From NCBI GenBank assembly GCA_946183175.1, contig CAMHBH010000040.1, positions 1 through 16,566 on the forward strand: 16,566 nt of DNA, written 5' to 3'. Below the pieces are notes generated by a model. It was given only the letters and a program-made list of their open reading frames with translations. It did not search any database and had not been told where the DNA came from. The number at the start of each line of letters is the position of its first letter. The first letter of the stretch is position 1. Positions 1 through 8,562 of this stretch are shown piece by piece. Source of the stretch: an uncultured Oscillibacter sp. Its GTDB lineage: Bacteria > Bacillota > Clostridia > Oscillospirales > Oscillospiraceae. The position numbers and the translations under genes are program-made.

Positions 1-1
1 G

Positions 2-1279
2 GAGGAACGCGGCTTTATGGACATCCAGACGCCCATTCTTACGGCGTCTTCGCCGGAGGGCGCGCGGGACTTTCTCGTACCCAGCCGCAAGCACAAGGGT
101 AAGTTCTACGCGCTCCCGCAGGCCCCGCAACAGTTCAAGCAACTGCTGATGGTGTCGGGCTTCGAGCGCTACTACCAGATTGCGCCGTGCTTCCGCGACG
201 AGGACGCCCGGCAAGACCGTTCCCCCGGCGAGTTTTACCAGCTTGACTACGAAATGTCCTTCGCCACACAGGAAGACGTGTTGAACGTGTGCGAGGAAGT
301 CGTAGGGAACACGTTCCGGGCCTTTACGGAAAAGCGCGTCACGTCCGCGCCGTTCCAGCGGATTACGTTTGCCGATTCCATGTTGAAGTACGGCACCGAC
401 AAGCCCGACTTGCGCAACCCGTTGGTGATTTGCGACCTGACCGACTTCTTCGCAAACGTGAATTTCCCGCTGTTCCGTGGAAAGCCCGTGCGCGGGATTG
501 TCGCCGACTGCAAAGGACAGCCCCGGAGTTTCTTCGAGCGTTCTTTGAAATTCGCGATGGGTATCGGAATGAAAGGCCTCGGCTATTTGACGCTCAATGA
601 CGGCGCGTTCAAGGGGCCTATCGAGAAATTCCTGACGCCGGAGCAGAAGTCGGAAGTTATCGCGCTGACGGGCATGAAGGACGGCGAGACGCTGTTCTTT
701 ATCTGCGACACGCTCCGTGTCGTGAACCGCTACGCCGGGCAGATTCGCGCATGGTTGGGCGAAAACCTCAATATCATCGACAAAGACGCTTACGAGTTCT
801 GCTTCGTCGTCGACTTCCCGATGTACGAGATTGACGAAAGCAGCGGGGCCGTGATTTTCACGCACAATCCGTTTTCTATGCCGCAGGGCGGTTTGGAGGC
901 GCTGGAATCGAAAGACCCGACGGAAGTATTGGCGTACCAGTACGACCTTGTCTGTAATGGCGTAGAGCTTGCGTCGGGGGCCGTGCGGAATCACAGCACG
1001 GAGATTATGCGCAAGGCGTTCGCAATCGCGGGCTACAGCGCGGAGGAGTTGGAGAAGCGTTTCGGGGCGCTCTACACGGCGTTCCAGTACGGCGCGCCGC
1101 CTCACGCCGGCATGGCCCCGGGTATCGACCGCATGATTATGTTGCTGGCCGACGAGGATACTATACGCGACGTTATCGCCTTCCCGCTCAACGGCAACGC
1201 GCAAGACCTGTTACTCGGCGCGCCCAGCGAGGTGACGGAACAGCAGTTGTTAGAGGCGAACATCAGCATTCGCGAGTGA
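2..1279 (+). CDS. aspS: Aspartate-tRNA ligase (AspRS), 5'-truncated by window edge
   Basis: Charges tRNA with aspartate in the cytoplasm. The frame is open from base 2, so the first ATG at 17 is internal and about 165 N-terminal residues (OB-fold anticodon domain, start of the catalytic core) lie outside the window; 425 residues are visible. Class II motifs are clear: motif 2 with FRDEDARQDRSPGEFYQ, and motif 3 with PHAGMAPGIDRMIMLL near the end. Between them sits a GAD insertion (KGLGYLTL...GPIEKFL), typical of bacterial AspRS, followed by HNPFSMP. The PHAGMAPG form of motif 3 is the one I associate with the bacterial and archaeal-like enzymes that often accompany GatCAB. Position directly before gatC (18 nt gap) suggests a non-discriminating enzyme that also makes Asp-tRNA(Asn) for amidation; that is inference, because the anticodon-reading domain is not visible. 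Confidence 0.97.
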   Translation, partial: EERGFMDIQTPILTASSPEGARDFLVPSRKHKGKFYALPQAPQQFKQLLMVSGFERYYQIAPCFRDEDARQDRSPGEFYQLDYEMSFATQEDVLNVCEEVVGNTFRAFTEKRVTSAPFQRITFADSMLKYGTDKPDLRNPLVICDLTDFFANVNFPLFRGKPVRGIVADCKGQPRSFFERSLKFAMGIGMKGLGYLTLNDGAFKGPIEKFLTPEQKSEVIALTGMKDGETLFFICDTLRVVNRYAGQIRAWLGENLNIIDKDAYEFCFVVDFPMYEIDESSGAVIFTHNPFSMPQGGLEALESKDPTEVLAYQYDLVCNGVELASGAVRNHSTEIMRKAFAIAGYSAEELEKRFGALYTAFQYGAPPHAGMAPGIDRMIMLLADEDTIRDVIAFPLNGNAQDLLLGAPSEVTEQQLLEANISIRE

Positions 1280-1297
1280 CGGAAGGGGGCGACAATC

Positions 1298-1582
1298 ATG
1301 ATGACGCCGGAGGGACTGTCGGCGCTGGAGCAGTTGAACGAAATGCGTCTGACGGAGGACGAGCGCGCCGCGACGCTCTCGATTTTCCGTGACATGGAGG
1401 CGCACGAGGCGGCCTTGGGGGCCATTCCCACGGACGACGTAGAGGTAATGGTACACGTCATGCCGCTTACGAACATTCTCCGCGACGACGTACAGGAACA
1501 GCCCTTTACACGCGAAAGTCTGCTGGAGGGCGCGCCGGAGCATACCGACGACAGTTGGCAGGTGCCCCGGCTGGTGAAGTGA
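1298..1582 (+). CDS. gatC: GatC subunit of tRNA-dependent amidotransferase, copy 1
   Basis: A 94-aa GatC, the belt subunit that holds GatA and GatB together in the complex converting Asp-tRNA(Asn) or Glu-tRNA(Gln) to the amide. It has the usual layout: a helical N-terminus, then a central H-x-M-P-L-T-NILRDDV stretch (family form NVLREDV), then RESLLEGAPE and the C-terminal VPRLV. A purine-rich GGAAGGGGG precedes a double ATG (1298 and 1301); I use the first. It is 18 nt after aspS and 7 nt before gatA1, so co-translated. Unlike GatC2 below, its central motif is canonical, which contrasts with the degenerate GatA encoded next to it. Confidence 0.93.
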   Translation: MMTPEGLSALEQLNEMRLTEDERAATLSIFRDMEAHEAALGAIPTDDVEVMVHVMPLTNILRDDVQEQPFTRESLLEGAPEHTDDSWQVPRLVK

Positions 1583-1589
1583 GGTTGAC

Positions 1590-2786
1590 ATGGGACAGTA
1601 TGTGACGGAAATCAAGCGCGGCGGCGCGGTCGCCGTCGACGACACGATACAAGTCAAGGGCTGCGAGACCCGCGCCGGGTCGCGGATTCTGGAAGGCTTC
1701 CGGCCCCTGTTCAGCGCGGAGGCGGTGGAGCGTCTCGAACGCGCCGGATACGGAATCGCCGGGAAAAGCGCCGTCGGCGAGTTCGGGCTTGACCTGCTGG
1801 GCGAGTTTGCGCACGGCGGGGCGAATCTGGACGCGTCGGGCGCGTTGCGCGGCGCGGCGGCGGAACTCGTGGCGGCGGGGGGCGTCAAGGGCGCGCTGTG
1901 CGTCGACTTGAACGGCACCCCGCGACGCGCGGCGGCGCTGTCGGGCGTCGACTTCCTGAAACCGACCTACGGCACCGTCTCCCGCTACGGCGTGATTCCG
2001 TGCGCGTGTTCGGGGGAGCAAATCGGCGTGACGGCGAAAGCCGCCGGGGAAGTCTGGGAACTCTTGCGGGTCATCGCCGGACACGACCCCAAGGACGGCA
2101 CCAGTCTGCCGACGGAAACTTACAGTTACAACGACGGCAAAGCGGTTGCGGGTATGCGCGTGGGCCTCGTGCGCGAACTGTCGGCGGCGGCGTCCGACGC
2201 CGTGCAAGCGCGTGTCACGGACTGCGCGGGGCGTCTGCGCGGACTGGGCGCGACCGTCGACGAAATCTCCCTGCCGCTTTCCGACGCCGCCCGCACGGCC
2301 TGGAACCTCTTACTGTGCGCGGAGACCTGTAACAATGTCTCCCGCTACGACGGCGTGAAGTTCGGCTACCGTTCCCCCGACTACCGCAATATTGATGAGC
2401 TGTACGTGAACTCCCGCACGGAGGGCTTGAACTTCCTGACGAAAGCCGTCATTCTGTACGGCTCCGACGTGCTGTCGAAAGGGCGTTACTTCACCTGTTA
2501 CGACAAGGCGCTGAAAGTCCGGCGTCTCGTCTGGGAACAGGTCAAGGCGCTGTTCAAGGACTACGACGCGCTTCTTTGTCCGGCCTGCGCGGAGACGGCA
2601 TACCGCCCCTACGACATCAAGGACGCCTTTAAGACCGTATTCGCGGAAAGCCTGTTCACGGCGATTCCGAATCTGACGGGGCTTCCGGCGATGGTGTCGG
2701 GCGGCGTACAGTTCTTCGCCGACACGCTACAGGAAGGTACCCTGTTGAATCTCGCGGAGGCACTGGAAGGGGGTAGCGCGAAATGA
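1590..2786 (+). CDS. GatA-like amidase paralog lacking the catalytic triad (copy 1)
   Basis: A 398-aa GatA homolog, about 90 residues shorter than usual. Homology is clear in segments such as FLKPTYGTVSRYG, the NNVSRYDGVKFGY region and NSRTEGLNFL. It starts almost at the catalytic-lysine motif; the ATG has a GAGG site 5 nt upstream and gatC1 ends 7 nt before, so the N-terminus is truly missing. Aligned with GatA2, the lysine of GIKDNI is Asp17 (AVDDTI), the GGSSGG serine pair is absent (ASGALRGA), and the nucleophile in DTGGSVRQP is Thr110 (DLNGTPRRA). The C-terminus stops soon after the TGLPAMVSGG segment. There are no stops or frame breaks, codon use matches the neighbours, and the end overlaps gatB1 by ATGA. 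I infer a non-catalytic, structural or regulatory GatA; glutaminase activity is unlikely. Confidence 0.88.
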   Translation: MGQYVTEIKRGGAVAVDDTIQVKGCETRAGSRILEGFRPLFSAEAVERLERAGYGIAGKSAVGEFGLDLLGEFAHGGANLDASGALRGAAAELVAAGGVKGALCVDLNGTPRRAAALSGVDFLKPTYGTVSRYGVIPCACSGEQIGVTAKAAGEVWELLRVIAGHDPKDGTSLPTETYSYNDGKAVAGMRVGLVRELSAAASDAVQARVTDCAGRLRGLGATVDEISLPLSDAARTAWNLLLCAETCNNVSRYDGVKFGYRSPDYRNIDELYVNSRTEGLNFLTKAVILYGSDVLSKGRYFTCYDKALKVRRLVWEQVKALFKDYDALLCPACAETAYRPYDIKDAFKTVFAESLFTAIPNLTGLPAMVSGGVQFFADTLQEGTLLNLAEALEGGSAK

Positions 2787-4216
2787 GATACGAGGCGGTT
2801 ATCGGTCTGGAAACCCACGTCGAACTGGCGACACAATCGAAAATCTTCTGTTCCTGCGGCGGGCACTCCACGAAAGGCGAACCGAATACGCGGGTATGTC
2901 CGGCCTGCGCCGGAATGCCCGGTATGCTCCCCGTGACCAATCGCCGCGTGGTGGAACTGGCCATGCGCGCCGGGATTCTGCTGCACTGTGACATCAGCCG
3001 CTACACCACGTTCGACAAGAAGAGCTACTATTACCCGGACTTGCCCTGCGCGTACCAGATTACACAATGGTTTCACCCCGTCTGCCGCAACGGCTCCTTG
3101 GAAGTCACGACGAAGGACGGCACGCGTACCATCGGAATCAAGCAGATTCACATGGAGGAGGACGCCGGGAAGCTCGTACACGACGACTGGACGGAAACGA
3201 CGCTAGTCGACTTCAACCGCACCAGCGTTCCGCTGATTGAGATTGTCAGCAAGCCCGACTTCCGTACCGCCGACGAGGTCATGGCGTATCTGGAAAAGCT
3301 GAAGACCATGTTCCGTTTCGCGAACATTTCCGAGTGCGAAGAGGGCGCTATGCGCTGTGACGTGAATATTTCCATCCGCCCGGAGGGGACAGAGGAATTA
3401 GGCGTCCGGACGGAAATCAAGAATATGAGTTCGCTTTCGTCGATTCGCCGCGCGATACAGTACGAGACGGCGCGGCACCTCGACGCCGTCGAGCGCGGCA
3501 CGGAGACGCTCGTACAGGAGACGCGCCGCTGGGACGACGTAAAGGGGCGTACGTTCTCCATGCGCAACAAGGAGACCGCCGCCGACTACCGCTACTTCCC
3601 CGACCCGAACCTCATGCCGATTCTCATCGGCGAGGACTGGATACAGCGTGTACGCGACACCATGCCGGCGTCGGTAGAGGAAAAGACGGCGGAGTACCAG
3701 TCGAAGGGGCTTTCCGAAAAGGAAATCGCGTCGCTGACTTCCGAGCGTTCTTTGTGCGACCTGTTCGACGCCGTGACGGCATTAGGCCGCGAGCCCAAGG
3801 ACGCCGCGTCATGGATTCTGACGGAGTGCGGCGGGCTTCTCCGCAAGCACGGACAGGTCATGGGCGAATTGCAAATCGCGCCCGGGAAGCTGTCGCGGAT
3901 TATGGAAAAGGTATCGGGGAACGAAATCAACCGGGCCGCCGGGCGGAAGGTACTCGAAGCGGTACTCTACGAGGACGCCGAGCCGGACGCGTACTGTGAG
4001 GCGCACAATCTGAGCGCGCAGGGCGACACCGACGCCGTGCGGCAAGTCGTGTTGAAGGTGCTGGACAGTACGCCGAACGCGGTCAGGGACTATCTGGGCG
4101 GCAAGAAGAAGGCGTTTCAGGCGTTGTTCGGCGGCTGTATGAAGGAATTGAAGGGCAACGGAGACCCGCAGGTAATCCGCGCCCTGTTGGAAGAGGAACT
4201 TTCCAAGCGTTCGTAA
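2783..4216 (+). CDS. gatB: GatB subunit of tRNA-dependent amidotransferase, copy 1
   Basis: A 477-aa GatB, the subunit that binds the mischarged tRNA, phosphorylates its side-chain carboxylate and transfers ammonia. It appears intact. VIGLETHVEL with Glu10/His12 opens the cradle domain. A Cys pair CSC and a later CPAC form the likely zinc site. IHMEEDAGKL, FNRTSVPLIEIVSKPD, EIKNMSSL, QETRRWDD and ADYRYFPDP are all present. The C-terminal YqeY-like tRNA-binding tail is complete (family length about 475). It overlaps gatA1 by 4 nt, with GGAAGGGGG upstream. Since its own GatA partner has lost the amidase triad, the ammonia source is an open question: GatA2, free ammonia, or the downstream asparaginase. 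It is an old paralog of GatB2 (roughly half identical by eye), not a recent duplicate. Confidence 0.95.
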   Translation: MRYEAVIGLETHVELATQSKIFCSCGGHSTKGEPNTRVCPACAGMPGMLPVTNRRVVELAMRAGILLHCDISRYTTFDKKSYYYPDLPCAYQITQWFHPVCRNGSLEVTTKDGTRTIGIKQIHMEEDAGKLVHDDWTETTLVDFNRTSVPLIEIVSKPDFRTADEVMAYLEKLKTMFRFANISECEEGAMRCDVNISIRPEGTEELGVRTEIKNMSSLSSIRRAIQYETARHLDAVERGTETLVQETRRWDDVKGRTFSMRNKETAADYRYFPDPNLMPILIGEDWIQRVRDTMPASVEEKTAEYQSKGLSEKEIASLTSERSLCDLFDAVTALGREPKDAASWILTECGGLLRKHGQVMGELQIAPGKLSRIMEKVSGNEINRAAGRKVLEAVLYEDAEPDAYCEAHNLSAQGDTDAVRQVVLKVLDSTPNAVRDYLGGKKKAFQALFGGCMKELKGNGDPQVIRALLEEELSKRS

Positions 4217-4275
4217 GCGGGCGCGGATTGCGGGGGAGGCGGCCCGGAGGGGCATTATAAGAAACGGGGTGGCCT

Positions 4276-4560
4276 ATGGAAATCACGAGGGAGACGGCGC
4301 GCTATGTGGCGAAGCTGTCGCGGCTGGAAATCGCCGACGAGGATATGGACAGCGTCTGCCGGGGACTGACTTCTATTTTGAGCTATATGGACGAAATCAA
4401 CGCGTCCATAGACACGGAAGCGGTCTGCGTGACGGGCGGCGGGTTCGACTGCCCCACGCGTCCGGACACGGTACAGCCGTCGATGGCGCGCGCGCTGTTG
4501 CTCGACAACGCGCCCGAACACAGCGACGAAACGTTAATTGTCCCGCGCGTGGTGGAGTGA
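4276..4560 (+). CDS. gatC: GatC subunit of tRNA-dependent amidotransferase, copy 2
   Basis: A 94-aa GatC paralog. The N-terminal helix pair (VAKLSRLEIADEDMDS) and the C-terminal LLDNAPEHSDE...VPRVV are typical. The central segment differs from the family: the H-x-x-P-x-x-NVLREDV block that GatC1 keeps is replaced by GGFDCPTRPDTVQPS. The start ATG follows AACGGGGTGG. A 59-nt spacer separates it from gatB1; it contains TATAAG around 4256 but no convincing -35, so I do not call a promoter there. It leads the second gatCAB set, whose GatA is canonical. Confidence 0.9.
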   Translation: MEITRETARYVAKLSRLEIADEDMDSVCRGLTSILSYMDEINASIDTEAVCVTGGGFDCPTRPDTVQPSMARALLLDNAPEHSDETLIVPRVVE

Positions 4561-4591
4561 GCGGACGAATATTTCAAAGGAGGGTAGGCAT

Positions 4592-6076
4592 ATGGACATT
4601 CTGGACTTGACCGCCGTGGAACTCGGCGAGCGAATACGAAAACGGGAACTCTCCGCGCCGGAAGCGCTGGAGGCGGTATACGGGGCCTTTCGGGCGCGGG
4701 GCCGGAATCTCAACGCCTACGCAGCCTTTGAAATCGACCCGGCGCGCACGGCGGCGGAACGCGCGCAGGCGCTGTTAGACCGCGGGGAGGCCGTGTCGGT
4801 ACTGGCGGGCGTCCCCGTGGGAATCAAGGACAACATCAGCGTCCGCAACTGCCTGACGACCTGCGCCTCGAAGATACTCCGCGACTACCGCGCCCCGTTC
4901 GACGCCTCCGCCGTGCGCAAACTCCGAGACGCCGGAGTTGTCCCCGCCGGAACGCTCAATATGGACGAGTTCGCGATGGGTTCGACCTCGGAAACGTCCT
5001 GCTACGGCCCCGTGCGGAATCCGTGGAATACCGGACACGTTCCCGGGGGTTCGTCGGGGGGCGCGGCGGCGGCTGTCGCGGCGCGGGAATGCGTCTGCGC
5101 GCTCGGCTCCGACACCGGCGGGAGTGTGCGTCAGCCGTCGTCCTACTGCGGCGTGACGGGCTTCAAGCCGTCCTACGGGCGCGTCTCCCGCTACGGCCTC
5201 GTCGCCTACGGTTCCTCCCTCGACCAAATCGGCCCGCTAGCCCGCGACGTGCGCGACTGCGCCGCCCTGCTCGATATCATCGCCGGGCCGGATTCCATGG
5301 ACGCGACCTCCGTACCGTTCCCCGATTCCGGATTCCTCGACGCCCTCAGCGGCGATATACGCGGCCTGCGCGTGGGCGTGCCGGAGGAGTGCTTCGGCGA
5401 CGGCGTGGAGGAGGACGTGCGGCGTTGTGTGGAAGCGTTCCTCGACGAGTTGAAACGCGCCGGGGCCGTACTCGTGCCGTTGCGCCTGCCGTTCATCCGC
5501 TACGCCGTGCCCGTGTACTATATCCTCGCCACGGCGGAGGCCTCGTCGAACCTGTCGCGGTTCGACGGCGTGAAGTACGGCCTCCGCGCCGAACACTACA
5601 ATACTATGGAGGAACTCTACACCCGCTCGCGGAGTGAGGGCTTCGGGAAAGAGGTGCAGAAGCGTATTCTGCTGGGTACGTTTGTACTCTCGTCGGGCTA
5701 CTACGACGCCTATTACAACAAGGCCCTCAAAATGAAACAGATGATAGTCGACGGTTTCGCGGAGGCGTTCGGGCGCTGTGACGTGATTTCGCTCCCGGTG
5801 TCGCCGACGACCGCGCCCGCGCTGGGAAGTTCGCTTTCCGACCCGCTGAAAATGTACCTGTCGGACATCTTCACGGTTCCGGCGAACCTCGCCGGACTGC
5901 CGGGGCTGTCGGTGCCGTGCGGCTTCGACCGTCGCGGACTGCCCGTCGGCGCACAGCTACTCGGCGCTGTCGGCGCGGACAGCACAGTTTTGAATGTCGG
6001 CTACGCGTACCAGTTGGCAACCGACTGGCACAAGCGCCGCCCGCGCGATTCGGAGGAGGTGTCGGGAAATGCCTGA
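4592..6076 (+). CDS. gatA: GatA subunit, glutamine amidohydrolase of GatCAB, copy 2
   Basis: A 494-aa amidase-signature enzyme that hydrolyses glutamine and feeds ammonia to GatB. The triad falls at textbook positions: Lys79 in GVPVGIKDNI, the cis-serine Ser154 in PGGSSGG, and the nucleophile Ser178 in LGSDTGGSVRQP. SRYGLVAYGSSLDQIGP and SRSEGFGKEV follow, and the C-terminus runs through GLPVGAQLLG. I chose ATG 4592 over the upstream in-frame ATG at 4538 because AAAGGAGGG sits just before it and the protein then starts at the usual family position. It overlaps gatB2 by 8 nt. This is the only catalytically complete GatA in the window. Confidence 0.97.
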   Translation: MDILDLTAVELGERIRKRELSAPEALEAVYGAFRARGRNLNAYAAFEIDPARTAAERAQALLDRGEAVSVLAGVPVGIKDNISVRNCLTTCASKILRDYRAPFDASAVRKLRDAGVVPAGTLNMDEFAMGSTSETSCYGPVRNPWNTGHVPGGSSGGAAAAVAARECVCALGSDTGGSVRQPSSYCGVTGFKPSYGRVSRYGLVAYGSSLDQIGPLARDVRDCAALLDIIAGPDSMDATSVPFPDSGFLDALSGDIRGLRVGVPEECFGDGVEEDVRRCVEAFLDELKRAGAVLVPLRLPFIRYAVPVYYILATAEASSNLSRFDGVKYGLRAEHYNTMEELYTRSRSEGFGKEVQKRILLGTFVLSSGYYDAYYNKALKMKQMIVDGFAEAFGRCDVISLPVSPTTAPALGSSLSDPLKMYLSDIFTVPANLAGLPGLSVPCGFDRRGLPVGAQLLGAVGADSTVLNVGYAYQLATDWHKRRPRDSEEVSGNA

Positions 6077-7496
6077 ACGCTGGGAAACCGTCATCGGGCT
6101 GGAAGTACACGTAGAGCTGTCGACGAAATCCAAAATCTTCTGCGGCTGTTCGACGGCCTTCGGGGGAAGTCCGAATACCCATTGCTGTCCGGTGTGCATG
6201 GGCCTCCCGGGGACGCTGCCCGTACTGAATCAAAAGGTACTGGAATACGCCGTCCGCGCCGGACTGGCCCTGCATTGTACCATCGACCGCGAGACCCGCT
6301 TCGACCGCAAGAACTACTTCTACCCCGACCTGCCCAAGGCCTACCAGATTTCACAGCTCTACCGCCCGATTGCGCGTAATGGCTACGTGGACATCGGCGG
6401 GAAGCGTATCCGCATTCACGAAATGCACATGGAGGAGGACGCTGGGAAGCTCATCCACTCCGACTACGGTCACGAGACCTATCCGGACTACAACCGCGCC
6501 GGGGTGCCGTTACTGGAAATCGTATCGGAACCGGATTTCCGCGACGGCGCGGAGGTCGTCGCGTATTTGGAAAAGATACGTTCTCTGTTCACGTATCTGG
6601 GAATTTCGGATTGCAAAATGCAGGAAGGCTCTATGCGCGCGGACGTGAATTTGTCGGTTCGGCGCGTCGGCGATACCGAATACGGGACGCGCACCGAGAC
6701 CAAGAATATCAACTCCCTGCGCGCCATCGAACACGCGATAGAGAGCGAGCGTTCGCGACAGATACACATTCTGTCGGGCGGCGGGGCCGTCGTACAGGAG
6801 ACACGCCACTGGAACGACGACACGAAAAGCAGTACGGCCATGAGGAGCAAGGAGAACGCGCCCGACTACCGTTACTTTCCCGAACCTGATTTGCCCGTCA
6901 TCCACATCAGCGAGGACTTTCTGCAAACGGCCCGTGACAGTCTGCCGGAGTTCGCGGAGGCGCGTCAGGCGCGTTTTGTGTCGGAGTACGGCATTCCGGA
7001 GAAGGACGCCGCGCGCCTGACAGTACGCCGCGAGACGGCGGAACTGTTCGAGGCGGTCGTATCGCACGGCGCGGAGGCCCGCGACGCCGCGAACTGGTTA
7101 ATAGTCCACGTCCCGCACGTCCTGAAAACGCTGTCGGAAAACGTGGAGGATGTCACCCCGGACGCCGCCGAACTGGCGGAACTGATACGGAGTACGGAGG
7201 GCGGCACCGTCAGCCGCGCGGACGGCTTGCAGGTTTTAGAAGCGTTACTGTCGGCGGAGAGGCCGTTCCGGGTGGCGGACTACATCCGCGAACACGGCAT
7301 GTCCGTGGAAAACGACGAGAGCGCTTTAGAGGACGTAATACGGCGCGTGATAGAAGCGAATCCGAAGGCTGTCGGCGAGTACCACAGCGGCAAGACGAAG
7401 GCTATCGGTTTCCTGATTGGTCAGGCCATGAAGGAATTGAAAGGCAAGTCCACGCCCGCCGCCGTACACGAACGCATGGAGGCCGCGCTAAAGTGA
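6069..7496 (+). CDS. gatB: GatB subunit of tRNA-dependent amidotransferase, copy 2
   Basis: A 475-aa GatB with all usual blocks: VIGLEVHVEL (Glu12, His14), the CGC and CPVC cysteine pairs of the zinc site, FDRKNYFYPDLPKAYQIS, MHMEEDAGKL, YNRAGVPLLEIVSEPD, QEGSMRADVNLS, ETKNINSL and PDYRYFPEPDL. The tail ends with KAIGFLIGQAMKELKG, the YqeY-type tRNA-binding end. ATG 6069 is preferred over the in-frame ATG at 5994 because GGAGGAGG lies 10 nt upstream and the protein then begins at the conserved N-terminus. It overlaps gatA2 by 8 nt and the asparaginase gene by GTGA, so the last three genes are translationally coupled. Confidence 0.97.
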   Translation: MPERWETVIGLEVHVELSTKSKIFCGCSTAFGGSPNTHCCPVCMGLPGTLPVLNQKVLEYAVRAGLALHCTIDRETRFDRKNYFYPDLPKAYQISQLYRPIARNGYVDIGGKRIRIHEMHMEEDAGKLIHSDYGHETYPDYNRAGVPLLEIVSEPDFRDGAEVVAYLEKIRSLFTYLGISDCKMQEGSMRADVNLSVRRVGDTEYGTRTETKNINSLRAIEHAIESERSRQIHILSGGGAVVQETRHWNDDTKSSTAMRSKENAPDYRYFPEPDLPVIHISEDFLQTARDSLPEFAEARQARFVSEYGIPEKDAARLTVRRETAELFEAVVSHGAEARDAANWLIVHVPHVLKTLSENVEDVTPDAAELAELIRSTEGGTVSRADGLQVLEALLSAERPFRVADYIREHGMSVENDESALEDVIRRVIEANPKAVGEYHSGKTKAIGFLIGQAMKELKGKSTPAAVHERMEAALK

Positions 7497-8533
7497 AGAT
7501 TCTGCTTGTACTGACGGGCGGGACTATCTGCACCAGCGTCCGGGACGGCCTGCGCACCCTCGACACCGACGCGGCGTCCCTGCGACTGGTCGACGAGTTC
7601 CGCAACTCCGCTTCCCCGTTCGCGGACGGAGTACAATTCACAGTTGGGGAGCGTTTCCACACGCTCAGCGAGAATATGACGCTCTCCGTCTGGAATCGAA
7701 TGGCCGACTACTTCCGCACCGTGGACTTTTCGCGTTTCGACGGCGTGATTGTCGCCCACGGCACGGACACGCTGGCCTATACGGCGTCGATGTTCGGGCT
7801 GTTGCTGTCGGGCGTCGGCGTACCCGTGGTATTCGTGTCGAGTAACGCGCCTTTGGAACACGGCGACGCCCGCGCCAACGGGGCCGCGAATTTCCGCGCC
7901 GCCGTGGAGTGTGTCGGATACCGTCTGCCGCCCGGCGTGTACGCCGTCTATCGGAATGTCACCGACCGCCGGACGTACCTGCACCGGGCCTGTCGCCTGA
8001 AGCAGTGCGGTGACTACTCCGAGGACTTCCACAGTCACGGCGCGCTGGACATTACGGAACTGCCCCCGGACACGCTTTCGGGGCTGTCGGCTACTGTCGC
8101 GCCGTCGACGCCGCTTTTGTACGTCGTCGACACGCCCCTGACCGACTGCGTACTGAATATTCGCCCCTACGTCGGAATCCGCTATGACACCTACCGCGTG
8201 GAGGACTTCCGCGCGGTTCTGCACGGCACCTACCATTCCGGTACGGCCTGCGTCGGCGACGGCGGCCCCGGGTCGATTCTCTATCTGCTCGACCGCTGTG
8301 CCGACGCCGGAGTAGACTTGTATATTTCCCCGGCGTGGAATCAGGGCGAGGTTTACGATACTGTCCCCGTCATGCTGGGCCACGCCCGCGCCGGAAAGCG
8401 TATCGTGCCCCTGTGCGGCGCGACCGCCGAGACCGCCTACTGTAAACTGCTCCTGTACTACTCCTGCGCCCGTGTACGGGAACAGTATCCGGACTTTCTG
8501 ACTTGCAATTTCTGCGGGGAAACGTTAGAATAG
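7493..8533 (+). CDS. L-asparaginase family protein
   Basis: A 346-aa asparaginase, hydrolysing L-asparagine (or a related amide) to aspartate and ammonia. The N-terminal threonine motif LTGGTI (Thr11) and the second motif VAHGTDTLAYTA (Thr91-Asp92) are both present, and an RLKQ stretch near residue 170 probably supplies the catalytic lysine. There is no signal peptide, so it is cytosolic. The start is GTG, overlapping the gatB2 stop as GTGA. Archaeal GatD, the ammonia-releasing subunit of GatDE, belongs to the same family but carries an extra N-terminal domain that is missing here. Its placement at the end of two gatCAB sets is striking: it may recycle Asn to Asp for AspRS, or supply ammonia. 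Both ideas are inference. Confidence 0.88.
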   Translation: MKILLVLTGGTICTSVRDGLRTLDTDAASLRLVDEFRNSASPFADGVQFTVGERFHTLSENMTLSVWNRMADYFRTVDFSRFDGVIVAHGTDTLAYTASMFGLLLSGVGVPVVFVSSNAPLEHGDARANGAANFRAAVECVGYRLPPGVYAVYRNVTDRRTYLHRACRLKQCGDYSEDFHSHGALDITELPPDTLSGLSATVAPSTPLLYVVDTPLTDCVLNIRPYVGIRYDTYRVEDFRAVLHGTYHSGTACVGDGGPGSILYLLDRCADAGVDLYISPAWNQGEVYDTVPVMLGHARAGKRIVPLCGATAETAYCKLLLYYSCARVREQYPDFLTCNFCGETLE

Positions 8534-8562
8534 GCGTATCACGAACATACGGAGAGAACGCC

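Noticed and set aside
1250..2207. Long antisense open frames over gatC1/gatA1 and other genes
   Set aside because: High G+C produces long shadow frames; the sense genes are well supported by homology and ribosome sites.
1590..2786. GatA1 as a decayed pseudogene
   Set aside because: There are no stops or frameshifts in 398 codons, the ribosome site is good, the ends are coupled to gatC1 and gatB1, and codon use is normal. Loss of catalytic residues alone does not make it a dead gene.
4217..4275. Internal promoter before gatC2
   Set aside because: TATAAG is present near 4256 but no -35 lies at a suitable distance.
7493..8533. Calling the asparaginase GatD
   Set aside because: It lacks the extra N-terminal domain of archaeal GatD and there is no GatE. 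Its location is suggestive but not enough.
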